A stretch of 16,991 nucleotides of DNA, from assembly GCA_046483125.1 (NCBI GenBank), contig JAWODU010000060.1, forward strand, positions 1 to 16,991, in the 5' to 3' direction. A model generated the notes under the pieces. It ran no database searches and was not told where the DNA came from. It saw only the letters and a list, made by a program, of their open reading frames with translations. A program made the position numbers and the translations under genes. This stretch comes from JAWODU01 sp046483125 (lineage in GTDB: Bacteria > Verrucomicrobiota > Kiritimatiellia > UBA8416 > JAWODU01). Below, piece after piece: positions 1 through 7,125 of this stretch. Position 1 is the first letter of the stretch. Every line of letters starts with the position of its first letter.

Positions 1-24
1 CTCTTCCGCGACCTCAACGCCTGA
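1..24 (+). CDS. Possible 3' end of an upstream gene
   Basis: The first frame reads seven sense codons (L-F-R-D-L-N-A) and then TGA at 22-24, as expected for the end of a plus-strand gene that starts outside the window. Seven residues are too few to identify a family. The call rests only on the open frame touching the window edge and on the change to non-coding sequence after it. It could equally be chance. Confidence 0.3.
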   Translation, partial: LFRDLNA

Positions 25-249
25 TCGACGGTATGGGGACCTCCCCTCGATATACCAGTGTGGCGCTCTGATGTCTTCATAACGGAAGTGATGAGTCCTT
101 TACCTTTTCAACGCGAGAAAAACGCTGCTCGGCAGCGACACTCGGGGTCTGCCCCGAAAGAAAATGTTCGACAACAACATGACGGTCTTAAACGACTCTG
201 TTGCAACGGCTGGCACATGACGAGTAAGCAGGTCGATTAAGGGTGTGCG

Positions 250-263
250 TCCGCCGCGGCGGA
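250..263. repeat. Perfect 14-base palindrome
   Basis: TCCGCCGCGGCGGA equals its own reverse complement, with 7-base half sites and no spacer. It lies about 145 bases before the start of the sulfatase remnant in non-coding DNA. It could be an operator half-site pair, but GC-rich palindromes also arise by chance and no second copy was seen nearby. Confidence 0.3.
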
Positions 264-364
264 AAGAGTGGCGGTTAAGAAAGCGTTTAAGTGTATTGAA
301 ACCGGGGGAGACAGCCAGGATGCGGCCAACCCCCTGCAACAGAGCGAATTAGACAGAAAGTCTG

Positions 365-380
365 CTGTCAGCTTTGACAG
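365..380 (+). other. Small hairpin before the sulfatase remnant
   Basis: CTGTCA (365-370) and TGACAG (375-380) can pair around the loop GCTT. The stem lies 14 bases before the AGGAG of the sulfatase remnant. Possible roles are an operator dyad or a leader hairpin. The stem is only six base pairs, so chance is a fair alternative. Confidence 0.25.
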
Positions 381-393
381 AACGAAAACCAAC

Positions 394-398
394 AGGAG
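394..398 (+). promoter_or_regulatory. Ribosome binding site deciding the sulfatase-remnant start
   Basis: AGGAG lies 8 bases before ATG 407. It favours that ATG over an upstream in-frame ATG at 374, which would add eleven residues with no family resemblance. Confidence 0.7.
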
Positions 399-406
399 AC
401 CGCGTG

Positions 407-904
407 ATGAACGTTCTGCTGATACACACGGACCAGCAGAGATATGACAGCCTCGGCTGTAACCAGCTTAACCGCGTTCCGTTCATACTGCGCCTGCCCG
501 GGGAAAATCTTCCCGCCGGGACCGCCGTTCCGATGAGCAACACCGACGTGATGCCCACGGTTCTCACTTCACTGGGGATCGAGGCGCCCGGCGGTATTCA
601 CGGCGTGGACATTCTGCCTTATGTGCGCAACGGCGACAGTTCGAGAAAAGTAATGGTCCAAGCGATAAATAATTTCGACCCCGGTGTTCGCAACCTGTCG
701 CTTTACGATAAACGGTTCCGGTTTACGTGGTACCCGGAGAAGGACGAGCGTGAACTGTACGATCACGACAACGACCCGCTGGAACTCGACAATATCGCGG
801 GACTTCCGGAGCACGGCCGGCGCTGTGAAGACATGCTGGCCGGGCTGGTGCGGATGCACGCGGGAATGTCGCAGTCCTGCACGGGCCGTGTTTGCTCCTG
901 GTAA
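407..904 (+). pseudogene. Sulfatase gene with its centre deleted
   Basis: The 165-codon frame joins both ends of a type I sulfatase. Residues 1-18 are the normal N-terminus (MNVLLIHTDQQRYDSLGC), with the metal-binding Asp region at H-T-D-Q-Q. From about residue 24 the sequence jumps to the C-terminal part: VPFILRLPGE, then TDVMPTVLTSLGIEAP, and the closing YDHDNDPLELDNIAG, which is typical of these enzymes (family knowledge). Intact relatives are usually about 450-500 residues, so roughly 300 are missing. The missing part includes the C-x-P-S-R motif that is matured to formylglycine. Without it no sulfatase activity is expected. The reading frame is kept across the junction and a good RBS remains, so the deletion may be recent. 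The last residues (SQSCTGRVCSW) look unlike a normal end. An assembly collapse is the main alternative. Confidence 0.8.
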
Positions 905-929
905 AAAAGCCGCCCGTTTTCCGCGATAA

Positions 930-2906
930 TCACTCGGGGTTTCCCGGCGCGTCGGGTGAGGCGAAGATCTTCAATACCTGTAGGATTTTCCTGAACTTGT
1001 CCCGGCCGAAACCTTCGGCAAGTCCCGTGATATCGTGTTTTTCCATCAGCCTGTCCAGCTCGGCGCCGAGCGAAGCAAGAGCCGTCAGGCGTCCGGGGTC
1101 GAGTTCGCCGAGCAGTTTCGGGAAGTCGTCGTAACTTTTGCATTTGGCGATTACGGGATCGAGCCCGAGGGCCATCTCGGCGGCCGGAACCGTTACGGAA
1201 ACCTTTTCGACGCGGCTACTCACGGTTTCATTTTCCGCGGCATCCATTGCGTCGCGGAAAATCCCGCGGGCGGTTTTTATGTACTCGTCGTCGATTCCGA
1301 AATCCCCCGCCGTGCCGGCGAACCGGGGATGCTTGCCGCTTTTCAGCGCGCGGTCGCGGGCGTATTCCAGGAAAGACATGATATGGCCGGAGGCATTGCC
1401 GTAGTGGAGAGTAACGAATTCTTTCAGGAGAGCGTCCGGATCGTTCCCGGGATCCCACATCATGTGGCCGATTATGTAATTGCGAAGTTCCGCGAATTCA
1501 CCGCCGCGCATGTTCCATGCTCCCTGTGCCATGATTCCCTTTACGCCGTGAGCGGTAAGGAAACGTATGTCTTCTCCGAGGTGAAAGTAGTTCGCGCACG
1601 GCGCCAGGTAGTTCTGAAAGTTCACGACGTAATGCCAGACGTAGATATTATCGCATATTTCCCCCCATCCGCGCAGGTCTTCCGCGAACCGTGCGTTTGG
1701 GGGGCAGTCCGGATCGTCAAGCGAATGGAACTGGCAGGCTTCGATACTGCAAAGCTGGATCTGAACGTTGTCCCGGGGCCGGGTCTTCGCGGGAGGCTCC
1801 CTGGAATAACGGTAGGCAAGCGTGCCCACCATGACCTCCGGGTATTCTTTCTCGACGGCTTCGGCCACCGCGTTTACGAGACGCAGGAGCGAACCCATGT
1901 GCGATTCTTCCTCTTTGTCTATTTCGGCGCACCGGGCGCACCGGCAGTAAAGCCTGTTGTCATTCTGGCTTACCGAGACGTTTTTCCATTGGGGATGTTT
2001 CTCAATCGTTTTGAGAGTGTTCTCCGTGATTGTTTTTATGACCTCCGGGTTGCTGCAGCACGGCTCCGTTCCGTCGGAAGCCCAGTCTCGTCCGCCCACG
2101 TCCCACCGTCTCTTTCCGTCGCGCATGGCGTACCACTCCGGGTGTTCGGCTCCGTATCGCCGCGTCGGCAGGAGATTCTGAAAGCTGTGGTTTATCAGGC
2201 GGTATTTTGTCAGCCCTCCCAGTTCTTTCCTGTCCTTGATCAGGGCGTTGAAACGCAGGCGCGACCCGAATTCCGCATCAGACAGTTCGCCCGAATAGGA
2301 ACCGCGGAACTGCAGAACAGGCCGGTGGATCCGGTCCAGGGGGCCGATTTCTTTCCGGGGGTCTATTGCGGGAATGTGCGTATGATCGTGAGTGAGGAAC
2401 CGTATTCCGAGGCAGGCTTCGGCAAAGGTATAGACACCGTATAGGGTGCCCCGCGGTTTTCCGCCCGCAATAACTATATTGCCGTCTGCGGCCACAATAC
2501 GGAGGTCTTCGGGTCCGTAACCGGACGTTTCGAACCCCGGGGAGCTCTCCCGCATTGCCTTGCTTTCTCCGACGAAGATATGCCGGTCGGGGCGCGCTGT
2601 TTCCGCGGCAATTTCCAGTTCGGGAAGTCCCCCCGCTTTCAGGAAACCGCGCAGTTGGTTCGCGGAATACCGTTCGCTTTCGACGGCGTCGGCCGGAATG
2701 ATTATGTTCCACTCGGCCAGGGAACCCAGTCTGACGGGTTTGCCGGAGCGTTCTCTCGTTTCTTTGCCGGCGTTCGCCGAACGGAGACGCCCGGCAATGT
2801 CTTCATCGGCGTTTATGTTCCGGCAGAGCAGCAGGAGGACAGCCAATACGGGTATGGCCCTGCGCAGTTTTTTCGGAATCGAAAAGCGGGAATTGCTGAT
2901 TTTCAT
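930..2906 (-). CDS. Secreted DUF4838 protein with GH67-like N-terminal domain
   Basis: This 658-residue protein has an N-terminal signal sequence: basic residues at 12-16, a hydrophobic core at about 17-28 and a plausible cleavage after Ala33. I recognise the middle as DUF4838, preceded by a domain resembling the alpha-glucuronidase (GH67) N-terminal domain, at roughly residues 60-190. DUF4838 traits include the segment HPEWYAMRDGKRR and a cysteine cluster CRCARC (Cys321, 323, 326), which could bind metal. Such proteins are frequent in polysaccharide-degrading PVC bacteria, but the reaction is not established. I infer a role in periplasmic or extracellular carbohydrate turnover. The start is the ATG that overlaps the stop of the nucleoside hydrolase upstream (ATGA, 2903-2906), which implies one transcript. 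The C-terminus is convergent with the sulfatase remnant, 25 bases away. Confidence 0.75.
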   Translation of the reverse strand: MKISNSRFSIPKKLRRAIPVLAVLLLLCRNINADEDIAGRLRSANAGKETRERSGKPVRLGSLAEWNIIIPADAVESERYSANQLRGFLKAGGLPELEIAAETARPDRHIFVGESKAMRESSPGFETSGYGPEDLRIVAADGNIVIAGGKPRGTLYGVYTFAEACLGIRFLTHDHTHIPAIDPRKEIGPLDRIHRPVLQFRGSYSGELSDAEFGSRLRFNALIKDRKELGGLTKYRLINHSFQNLLPTRRYGAEHPEWYAMRDGKRRWDVGGRDWASDGTEPCCSNPEVIKTITENTLKTIEKHPQWKNVSVSQNDNRLYCRCARCAEIDKEEESHMGSLLRLVNAVAEAVEKEYPEVMVGTLAYRYSREPPAKTRPRDNVQIQLCSIEACQFHSLDDPDCPPNARFAEDLRGWGEICDNIYVWHYVVNFQNYLAPCANYFHLGEDIRFLTAHGVKGIMAQGAWNMRGGEFAELRNYIIGHMMWDPGNDPDALLKEFVTLHYGNASGHIMSFLEYARDRALKSGKHPRFAGTAGDFGIDDEYIKTARGIFRDAMDAAENETVSSRVEKVSVTVPAAEMALGLDPVIAKCKSYDDFPKLLGELDPGRLTALASLGAELDRLMEKHDITGLAEGFGRDKFRKILQVLKIFASPDAPGNPE

Positions 2907-3847
2907 GCCTCGAATACTTCGAAAAGCCGCGAGTGCGCTTCATCCGCGTTAATGCTTTTAACCGCGAGATGGGGGCCGCCGGGCTCTTCTTCAAAGCGTG
3001 TTGCTCCCGTGACCTCGCCGTTTTCAAACGGTTGCCCGCCGGGAATTTCGTGATCGTAGAGACGGATTCCCAGTTTCCCCCGTTCAGTGGCGGCGAGTCC
3101 GGGCTCGAAAGCCGCCTGGCAGGTAAACGGGTCCGCCAGCCCCAGGCCCGGTTTGCGGCAGGTATCTTTCCACGCACTGCAGGCGTCGGCAAGGGCGGGA
3201 AGTCCCGCGGCGTTCAACACGAGCCGGAGCCCGTCGGCATCGAGGCCTTTGCCCCGGGCCGCGTCGATGGGCAGAAGGGTAAAGGAAACACGTGTTCTTT
3301 CGAAAACAACAGCCGCCGCCACGGGGTCGAGCATCACGTTACACTCCGTTTCCGGACGGTTCCGCTCGTACTGGAGCCTTCCCCCCATGCTCACCACGGA
3401 TTTCAGCGCGGCGGCCGTTTCGGGGTACGCCGTGAGCAGGACGGCCAGGTTGGTGAACTGGCCTATCGTTATCAGGGTGATTTCGCCGGGGTATCGATCG
3501 ACGAGCTTCTTTATCAGGTCGAGCGCCCGGTTCGGGGAATACTCCGACGGCACGGGGGCGGGATCATTGCCCTTTTCTCTTACGGGGTTTATCCGCCAGT
3601 AGACGTTCGGGAACAGCGGATTGTCCGCGCCGGCGGCAACCGGGATCCCCGGCTTCCCCGCCTGCTCGCACATGAGAGCGGCCAGCCCCGCGCGCCATTC
3701 CGAGTGCAGGCCCACGGTTGTGATTCCCAGCAGTTCGCAGTCCGGCCTGAGAAGCAGGTACGCCAGTGCCAGAGCGTCGTCGGCGTCGGTTCCGTAGCCT
3801 ATATCCGTATCGAGAAGTACTTTCATGGACGGGGCAATTAAGGACAT
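2903..3847 (-). CDS. Inosine/uridine-preferring nucleoside hydrolase family protein
   Basis: This 314-residue protein probably hydrolyses the N-glycosidic bond of nucleosides to give ribose and a free base in the cytoplasm. Evidence is the N-terminal calcium-binding signature DTDIGYGTDADDALAL (residues 13-28), which is two or so residues longer between the first and second Asp groups than the common form. It is followed by LLGITTVGL, VAAGADNPL, the segment LITIGQFTNLAVLL, and NVMLDPVAAAVVF. Where the family often has a His-Asp-Pro near the C-terminus, this protein has LADPF: the Asp stays and the His appears to be Ala. That variation occurs in some subgroups, so substrate specificity is open. 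No signal peptide is seen. Neither ATG 3847 nor ATG 3826 (seven codons in) has a clear Shine-Dalgarno sequence, so the start is uncertain. It is the first gene of a two-gene unit with the DUF4838 gene. Confidence 0.85.
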   Translation of the reverse strand: MSLIAPSMKVLLDTDIGYGTDADDALALAYLLLRPDCELLGITTVGLHSEWRAGLAALMCEQAGKPGIPVAAGADNPLFPNVYWRINPVREKGNDPAPVPSEYSPNRALDLIKKLVDRYPGEITLITIGQFTNLAVLLTAYPETAAALKSVVSMGGRLQYERNRPETECNVMLDPVAAAVVFERTRVSFTLLPIDAARGKGLDADGLRLVLNAAGLPALADACSAWKDTCRKPGLGLADPFTCQAAFEPGLAATERGKLGIRLYDHEIPGGQPFENGEVTGATRFEEEPGGPHLAVKSINADEAHSRLFEVFEA

Positions 3848-4004
3848 AAATTTCGTTCAAGGGCAAGATTGAAACAGAAAAGACGTCCCAAGCCTGCAAA
3901 TGCCTCTGTTTTGCGTTTGCGCGGGGCGGGGCGCTGTGCTAAAAACGTCATCGGGGGTAAGGGGAGGTTTTTGTGCCCGGAACCGTGAATATGGAAAGAA
4001 TTTC
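3848..4004. promoter_or_regulatory. Divergent intergenic region between nucleoside hydrolase and gcvT
   Basis: These 157 bases must hold the promoters for both the minus-strand catabolic pair and gcvT. I could not pick a convincing -35/-10 pair on either strand. A tandem CGGGG-rich stretch lies around 3921-3933. I looked for a glycine riboswitch, which often precedes gcvT, and did not recognise its conserved core. Confidence 0.4.
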
Positions 4005-5144
4005 ATGACCGGAGAACAGCATGCAGAACTAAAGCGTACGCCGCTGACCGACCGGCATATTGCCGCGGGAGCCCGTATGGCGCCTTTCGCGGGCTTCAAC
4101 ATGCCCATACGCTACGGGAGCATAGTTGCCGAGCACCGGTCGGCCAGGGAGAAGTGCGCCCTTTTCGACACCTGTCATATGGGCGAAATAAGTGTCAAGG
4201 GACCGGGAGCCGAGGGCGACCTGGAAAAAATGCTCACCTGCGCCGTGGATTCCATGAGGCCGCAGACCTGCAGGTATGGCATGATGTGCAATGAAGAAGG
4301 CGGCATACTGGATGATGTCCTCGTGTACCGTTTCGATAACGATGATTTCATGCTGGTGGTGAACGCCGGAAACATACTCCGGGACTGTGAATGGATTTCG
4401 TCGCATGTTTCCGGGGACGTCCGGGCGGAGAACCGCTCGGATTCGACGGCCAAGCTGGACATACAGGGCCCTCTTTCGCCCAGAGTCATGGAATCCCTGA
4501 TGAAGGATTCGATACGGGGCCTGAAGTACTATAATTTCATGGCCAACCGTTTTCAGGACAGCGAAGTAACTGTAAGCCGTACGGGTTATACCGGGGAAAT
4601 CGGCTACGAAGTGTATTGTTCGCCGCCCGTCGCCCTCCGGCTCTGGGAGGAGTCGGTGGAAATGAACGCGGAACCGGCGGGTCTCGGCGCCCGGGACACT
4701 TTACGGCTGGAGATGGGTATGCCCCTTTACGGCCACGAGCTTACTACCGGGCATTATCCCGACGAAACGGGAAAGGGCGGCATTGCCGGCGGCAGGAGCT
4801 TTATCGGTTCGGATGCTTTAAGTTCTTCTCCCGCCCGCCGCCTTTGCGGTATATCTTTTGAAACGAGGCGGACGGCCCGCCGCGGAGACGGCATTTTCGA
4901 CGCGGAGGACACGCCCCTGGGCGAGATTACAAGCGGAAGTTTTGCCCCTTCCCTCGGGAAAAGCGTTGCCATGGGATATCTCAAGAACGGGAGTACTGCT
5001 CCCGGCACCGGGGTCAGGGTGCGGACGGAGCGCGGGACGTTGGACGGGACGGTTGTGGACCTGCCGTTCTATCGCGGGGGAACCGCGCGGAAACCCGTAG
5101 AAGATTTTCTGAAAAGAACCGCAAAACCCGGCGTGATAAATTGA
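4005..5144 (+). CDS. gcvT: Aminomethyltransferase, T protein of glycine cleavage
   Basis: GcvT moves the aminomethyl carbon from lipoyl-GcvH to tetrahydrofolate, giving 5,10-methylene-THF and ammonia. The protein is 379 residues, close to the usual 360-375. Clear family segments are RTPLTDRH near the N-terminus, MAPFAGFNMPIRY, LFDTCHMGEI, the folate-site region GGILDDVLVYRF, SRTGYTGEIGYEVYC, LGARDTLRLEMGMPLYGHEL, and near the C-terminus GEITSGSFAPSLGKSVAMGYL. I chose ATG 4005 because GGAAAG lies six bases upstream and homology begins right after it. An upstream in-frame ATG at 3900 would add 35 residues without resemblance. It is the first plus-strand gene of the gcv set, but a 260-bp gap with a repeat element separates it from gcvH. 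It may therefore be transcribed separately. Confidence 0.95.
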   Translation: MTGEQHAELKRTPLTDRHIAAGARMAPFAGFNMPIRYGSIVAEHRSAREKCALFDTCHMGEISVKGPGAEGDLEKMLTCAVDSMRPQTCRYGMMCNEEGGILDDVLVYRFDNDDFMLVVNAGNILRDCEWISSHVSGDVRAENRSDSTAKLDIQGPLSPRVMESLMKDSIRGLKYYNFMANRFQDSEVTVSRTGYTGEIGYEVYCSPPVALRLWEESVEMNAEPAGLGARDTLRLEMGMPLYGHELTTGHYPDETGKGGIAGGRSFIGSDALSSSPARRLCGISFETRRTARRGDGIFDAEDTPLGEITSGSFAPSLGKSVAMGYLKNGSTAPGTGVRVRTERGTLDGTVVDLPFYRGGTARKPVEDFLKRTAKPGVIN

Positions 5145-5170
5145 ACACGGCAGGAGATGGGGAGAATTTA

Positions 5171-5282
5171 GACAGGATCAACAGGATCAACAGGATGTTT
5201 CGCCGACAATTATGCGGCCAGAGCCGCATAATTGTCGGCATGTCATAATCTCCCTGATCCTTTAAATCCTGTAGATCCTGTC
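5171..5282. repeat. Nested inverted repeat with ACAGGAT units (REP/MITE-like)
   Basis: This 112-base element has two nested dyads. The outer arms, 5171-5196 and 5257-5282, are 26 bases each and match as reverse complements at 22 of 26 positions. The left arm is made of three tandem CAGGAT units spaced nine bases apart. The inner arms, GCCGACAATTATGCGGC (5202-5218) and its perfect complement (5223-5239), form a 17-bp stem with the loop CAGA. No T-run follows, so it does not look like a simple intrinsic terminator, though it could still stop or stabilise transcripts. From memory, ACAGGAT-type repeats are widespread in genomes of uncultured bacteria. I infer a REP- or MITE-like mobile repeat inserted between gcvT and gcvH. 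Confidence 0.8.
5202..5239. repeat. Perfect 17-bp inner hairpin of the nested repeat
   Basis: The two 17-base arms are exact reverse complements and are separated by four bases (CAGA). As RNA, this would be a very stable stem in the gcvT 3' region and could protect the gcvT transcript or attenuate read-through into gcvH. Confidence 0.85.
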
Positions 5283-5392
5283 AAAAATCTTGTGGGAAAC
5301 GGCGAGTAAGACGACAAGGAGCAAGCAAACCCAAGTTGGGGGTGTAGTGTCGGTTACGTTGTGAGAATTTCATAAAACCAAACCTGAACATG

Positions 5393-5397
5393 AGGAG
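5393..5397 (+). promoter_or_regulatory. Ribosome binding site of gcvH
   Basis: AGGAG stands seven bases before ATG 5405. This decides the start, since an in-frame ATG at 5390 would lie upstream of this site. Confidence 0.8.
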
Positions 5398-5404
5398 TAA
5401 GGAT

Positions 5405-5791
5405 ATGAATATTCCGGAAAACCTGAAGTACTCGAAATCGCACGAGTGGGTCAGGATCGAGGGCGACACGGCCGTGGTGGGCATTACCGATCATGCGCAG
5501 GAAGCGCTCGGCGACATAACTTTCGTGGAACTGCCCGAGACGGGCGGCAAGCTGGAAAGCAACGGAACCTTCGGCGTGGTCGAGTCGGTAAAAGCCGCCA
5601 GCGACCTTTACGCTCCGCTGGCCGGTGAAATTTCCGAAGTTAACGAAGCACTCGCGGACGAACCCGAACTGGTAAATGAATCCCCTTATGAAAAAGGGTG
5701 GCTGATCAAACTCAAAGGAATCTCGGCCGGCGAAGCGGATTCACTGCTTGATTCTGAGGCTTACGCCGAACTGATTAAAAACGAAACATGA
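5405..5791 (+). CDS. gcvH: Glycine cleavage system H protein (lipoyl carrier)
   Basis: GcvH is the small lipoylated shuttle that carries the aminomethyl group from the P protein to the T protein. The 128-residue length is standard. The N-terminal YSKSHEWVRIEGDTAVVGIT and the lipoyl domain core GVVESVKAASDLYAPLAGE are textbook, and Lys63 is the lipoylation site. The C-terminal segment ESPYEKGWLIKLK is also conserved. The start at 5405 has an AGGAG seven bases upstream. Its stop overlaps the start of gcvPA in ATGA (5788-5791), so the two are translationally coupled. lipB, which starts its lipoylation, is three genes downstream in the same run. Confidence 0.97.
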   Translation: MNIPENLKYSKSHEWVRIEGDTAVVGITDHAQEALGDITFVELPETGGKLESNGTFGVVESVKAASDLYAPLAGEISEVNEALADEPELVNESPYEKGWLIKLKGISAGEADSLLDSEAYAELIKNET

Positions 5792-7125
5792 GTTACATCG
5801 CGCATACAGAGGGTCAGCGCCGGGAAATGCTCAAGGCATGCGGGGTCTCTTCAATTGACGAGTTGTTCGCGGACATACCGGAGAACCTGGCCCCGAAAAG
5901 CTTCAATGTTCCGGGCCCCCTGTCCGAGGGGGAAGTTTACAACCGGTTCGCCGGATACGCCGGGCGGAATTATTCGAACCTGACGTGTTTTCTGGGCGGC
6001 GGTTTCTACGATCACTTCATTCCGGCGGCTGTGGACGCCATGGCGGGACGGAGCGAATTCTACACCGCCTATACCCCTTACCAGCCGGAACTCTCGCAGG
6101 GCACGCTCCAGGCCATATACGAATACCAGACAAACATGTGCCGACTGCTCGGAATGGAAGTGGCAAACGCTTCGCTCTACGACGGAGGCACGGCGCTGTG
6201 CGAAGCATGCCAGCTCGCAATAAGGTCAACCGGCCGGAGCAGGATTGTCATGGACAGCGGGGTGAACCCCGTTTACCGCACGATGGTCTATACTTATACC
6301 GAGAACCTGTCGATTGACTTCGAAGAGGTGCCCGTTGTGTGCGGGCAGAGCAACAGGGAACGCATCATGGATCTTCTGGACGACAACACGGCGGCGGTTA
6401 TTCTTCAGAACCCCAATTTCTTCAGCGTCATCGACGATCACTCCGATATCGTGAAACACTGTCACGACAAGGGCATTCTGGCAATTCAGTCCGTCTACCC
6501 CGTTGCCATGGCACTGCTGAAGAGCCCGGGGGAAACCGGCGTGGACATTGCCGTGGGCGAGGGCCAGGCCCTGGGGATACCAATGGGGTTCGGCGGTCCG
6601 TACCTCGGGTTCATGGCCGTTACGCGCAAACTCGCGCGCAGAATGCCCGGCCGGATAGTGGGCCGCACGCAGGACAGGCTGGGGCGGGAGTCCTTTGTTC
6701 TGACGTTACAGGCAAGGGAACAGCACATCCGGCGCGACAAGGCTTCATCGAATATCTGCACCAACGAGGCGCTGTGCGCCCTCAGGGCCCATCTCTACCT
6801 GAGCCTGCTGGGAAAGGAAGGACTGAAACGCGTTGCCGGACTCTGCTACACCAAGGCGCATTACGCAAAGAAACGGCTGGACGAAGTCCCGGGATGCGAA
6901 GTGATGAAAACCAGTCCCACCTTTAATGAATTCACGGTGCGCCTGCCGGTAAACGCCGGGGACCTGACGGGCGAGATGATCGAACGCGGCATTGCCCCGG
7001 GTCTTCCCCTCGGGCGTTTCTACAGGGGCATGGACAATTATCTTCTTGTGGCCGTGACCGAACAGAGAACGAAGTATGACATCGGCATATTTGCCGAAAC
7101 CATGGAGGAGGTCCTGTGTCACTGA
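5788..7125 (+). CDS. gcvPA: Glycine decarboxylase P protein, subunit 1
   Basis: This is the N-terminal half of the P protein in organisms with a split enzyme. Together with GcvPB it decarboxylates glycine and loads the aminomethyl group on GcvH. The 445 residues match the usual 440-450. Typical segments are FLGGGFYDHFIPAAVD, FYTAYTPYQPELSQGTLQ, ANASLYDGGTAL, GEGQALGIPMGFGGPYLG and REQHIRRDKASSNICTNEAL. The PLP-binding lysine is in the partner subunit. The start lies in the ATGA overlap with gcvH, and the stop lies ten bases inside gcvPB. The split arrangement differs from the single ~950-residue GcvP of Escherichia coli. Confidence 0.96.
   Translation: MSYIAHTEGQRREMLKACGVSSIDELFADIPENLAPKSFNVPGPLSEGEVYNRFAGYAGRNYSNLTCFLGGGFYDHFIPAAVDAMAGRSEFYTAYTPYQPELSQGTLQAIYEYQTNMCRLLGMEVANASLYDGGTALCEACQLAIRSTGRSRIVMDSGVNPVYRTMVYTYTENLSIDFEEVPVVCGQSNRERIMDLLDDNTAAVILQNPNFFSVIDDHSDIVKHCHDKGILAIQSVYPVAMALLKSPGETGVDIAVGEGQALGIPMGFGGPYLGFMAVTRKLARRMPGRIVGRTQDRLGRESFVLTLQAREQHIRRDKASSNICTNEALCALRAHLYLSLLGKEGLKRVAGLCYTKAHYAKKRLDEVPGCEVMKTSPTFNEFTVRLPVNAGDLTGEMIERGIAPGLPLGRFYRGMDNYLLVAVTEQRTKYDIGIFAETMEEVLCH

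Larger units (their letters stand above)
25..406. other. Non-coding stretch upstream of the sulfatase remnant
   Basis: About 380 bases hold no convincing gene. The short open frames on both strands lack family resemblance and have unusual amino-acid composition. The region looks less GC-rich than its neighbours. It contains a 14-base perfect palindrome (250-263) and a 6-bp hairpin (365-380), listed separately. I see no tRNA, no clear promoter pair and no riboswitch. It may be the old promoter region of the sulfatase gene or decayed sequence. Confidence 0.5.

Noticed and set aside
58..240. 60-codon open frame on the plus strand and an overlapping 79-codon frame on the minus strand (339-100)
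   Set aside because: No family resemblance, no good ribosome binding site and odd composition; most likely chance frames in non-coding DNA.
374..379. TTGACA resembling a perfect -35 box
   Set aside because: No -10-like hexamer 16-18 bases downstream, and it would start transcription inside the sulfatase remnant; part of a small hairpin instead.
1035..2444. Long plus-strand open frame of 469 codons
   Set aside because: It lies antisense within the DUF4838 gene, has no recognisable motifs and results from GC-rich codon use on the other strand.
3911..3942. Possible promoter TTGCGT / TGCTAA for gcvT
   Set aside because: Spacing of 20 bases and a poor -10 match; not better than chance.
3848..4004. 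Glycine riboswitch before gcvT
   Set aside because: The conserved aptamer core was not recognisable here or in 5145-5404; an Infernal search with the Rfam glycine model would settle it.
5202..5239. Intrinsic terminator of gcvT
   Set aside because: Strong stem but no T-tract after either arm, and it is nested inside a larger repeat of ACAGGAT units, so a mobile repeat explains it better.
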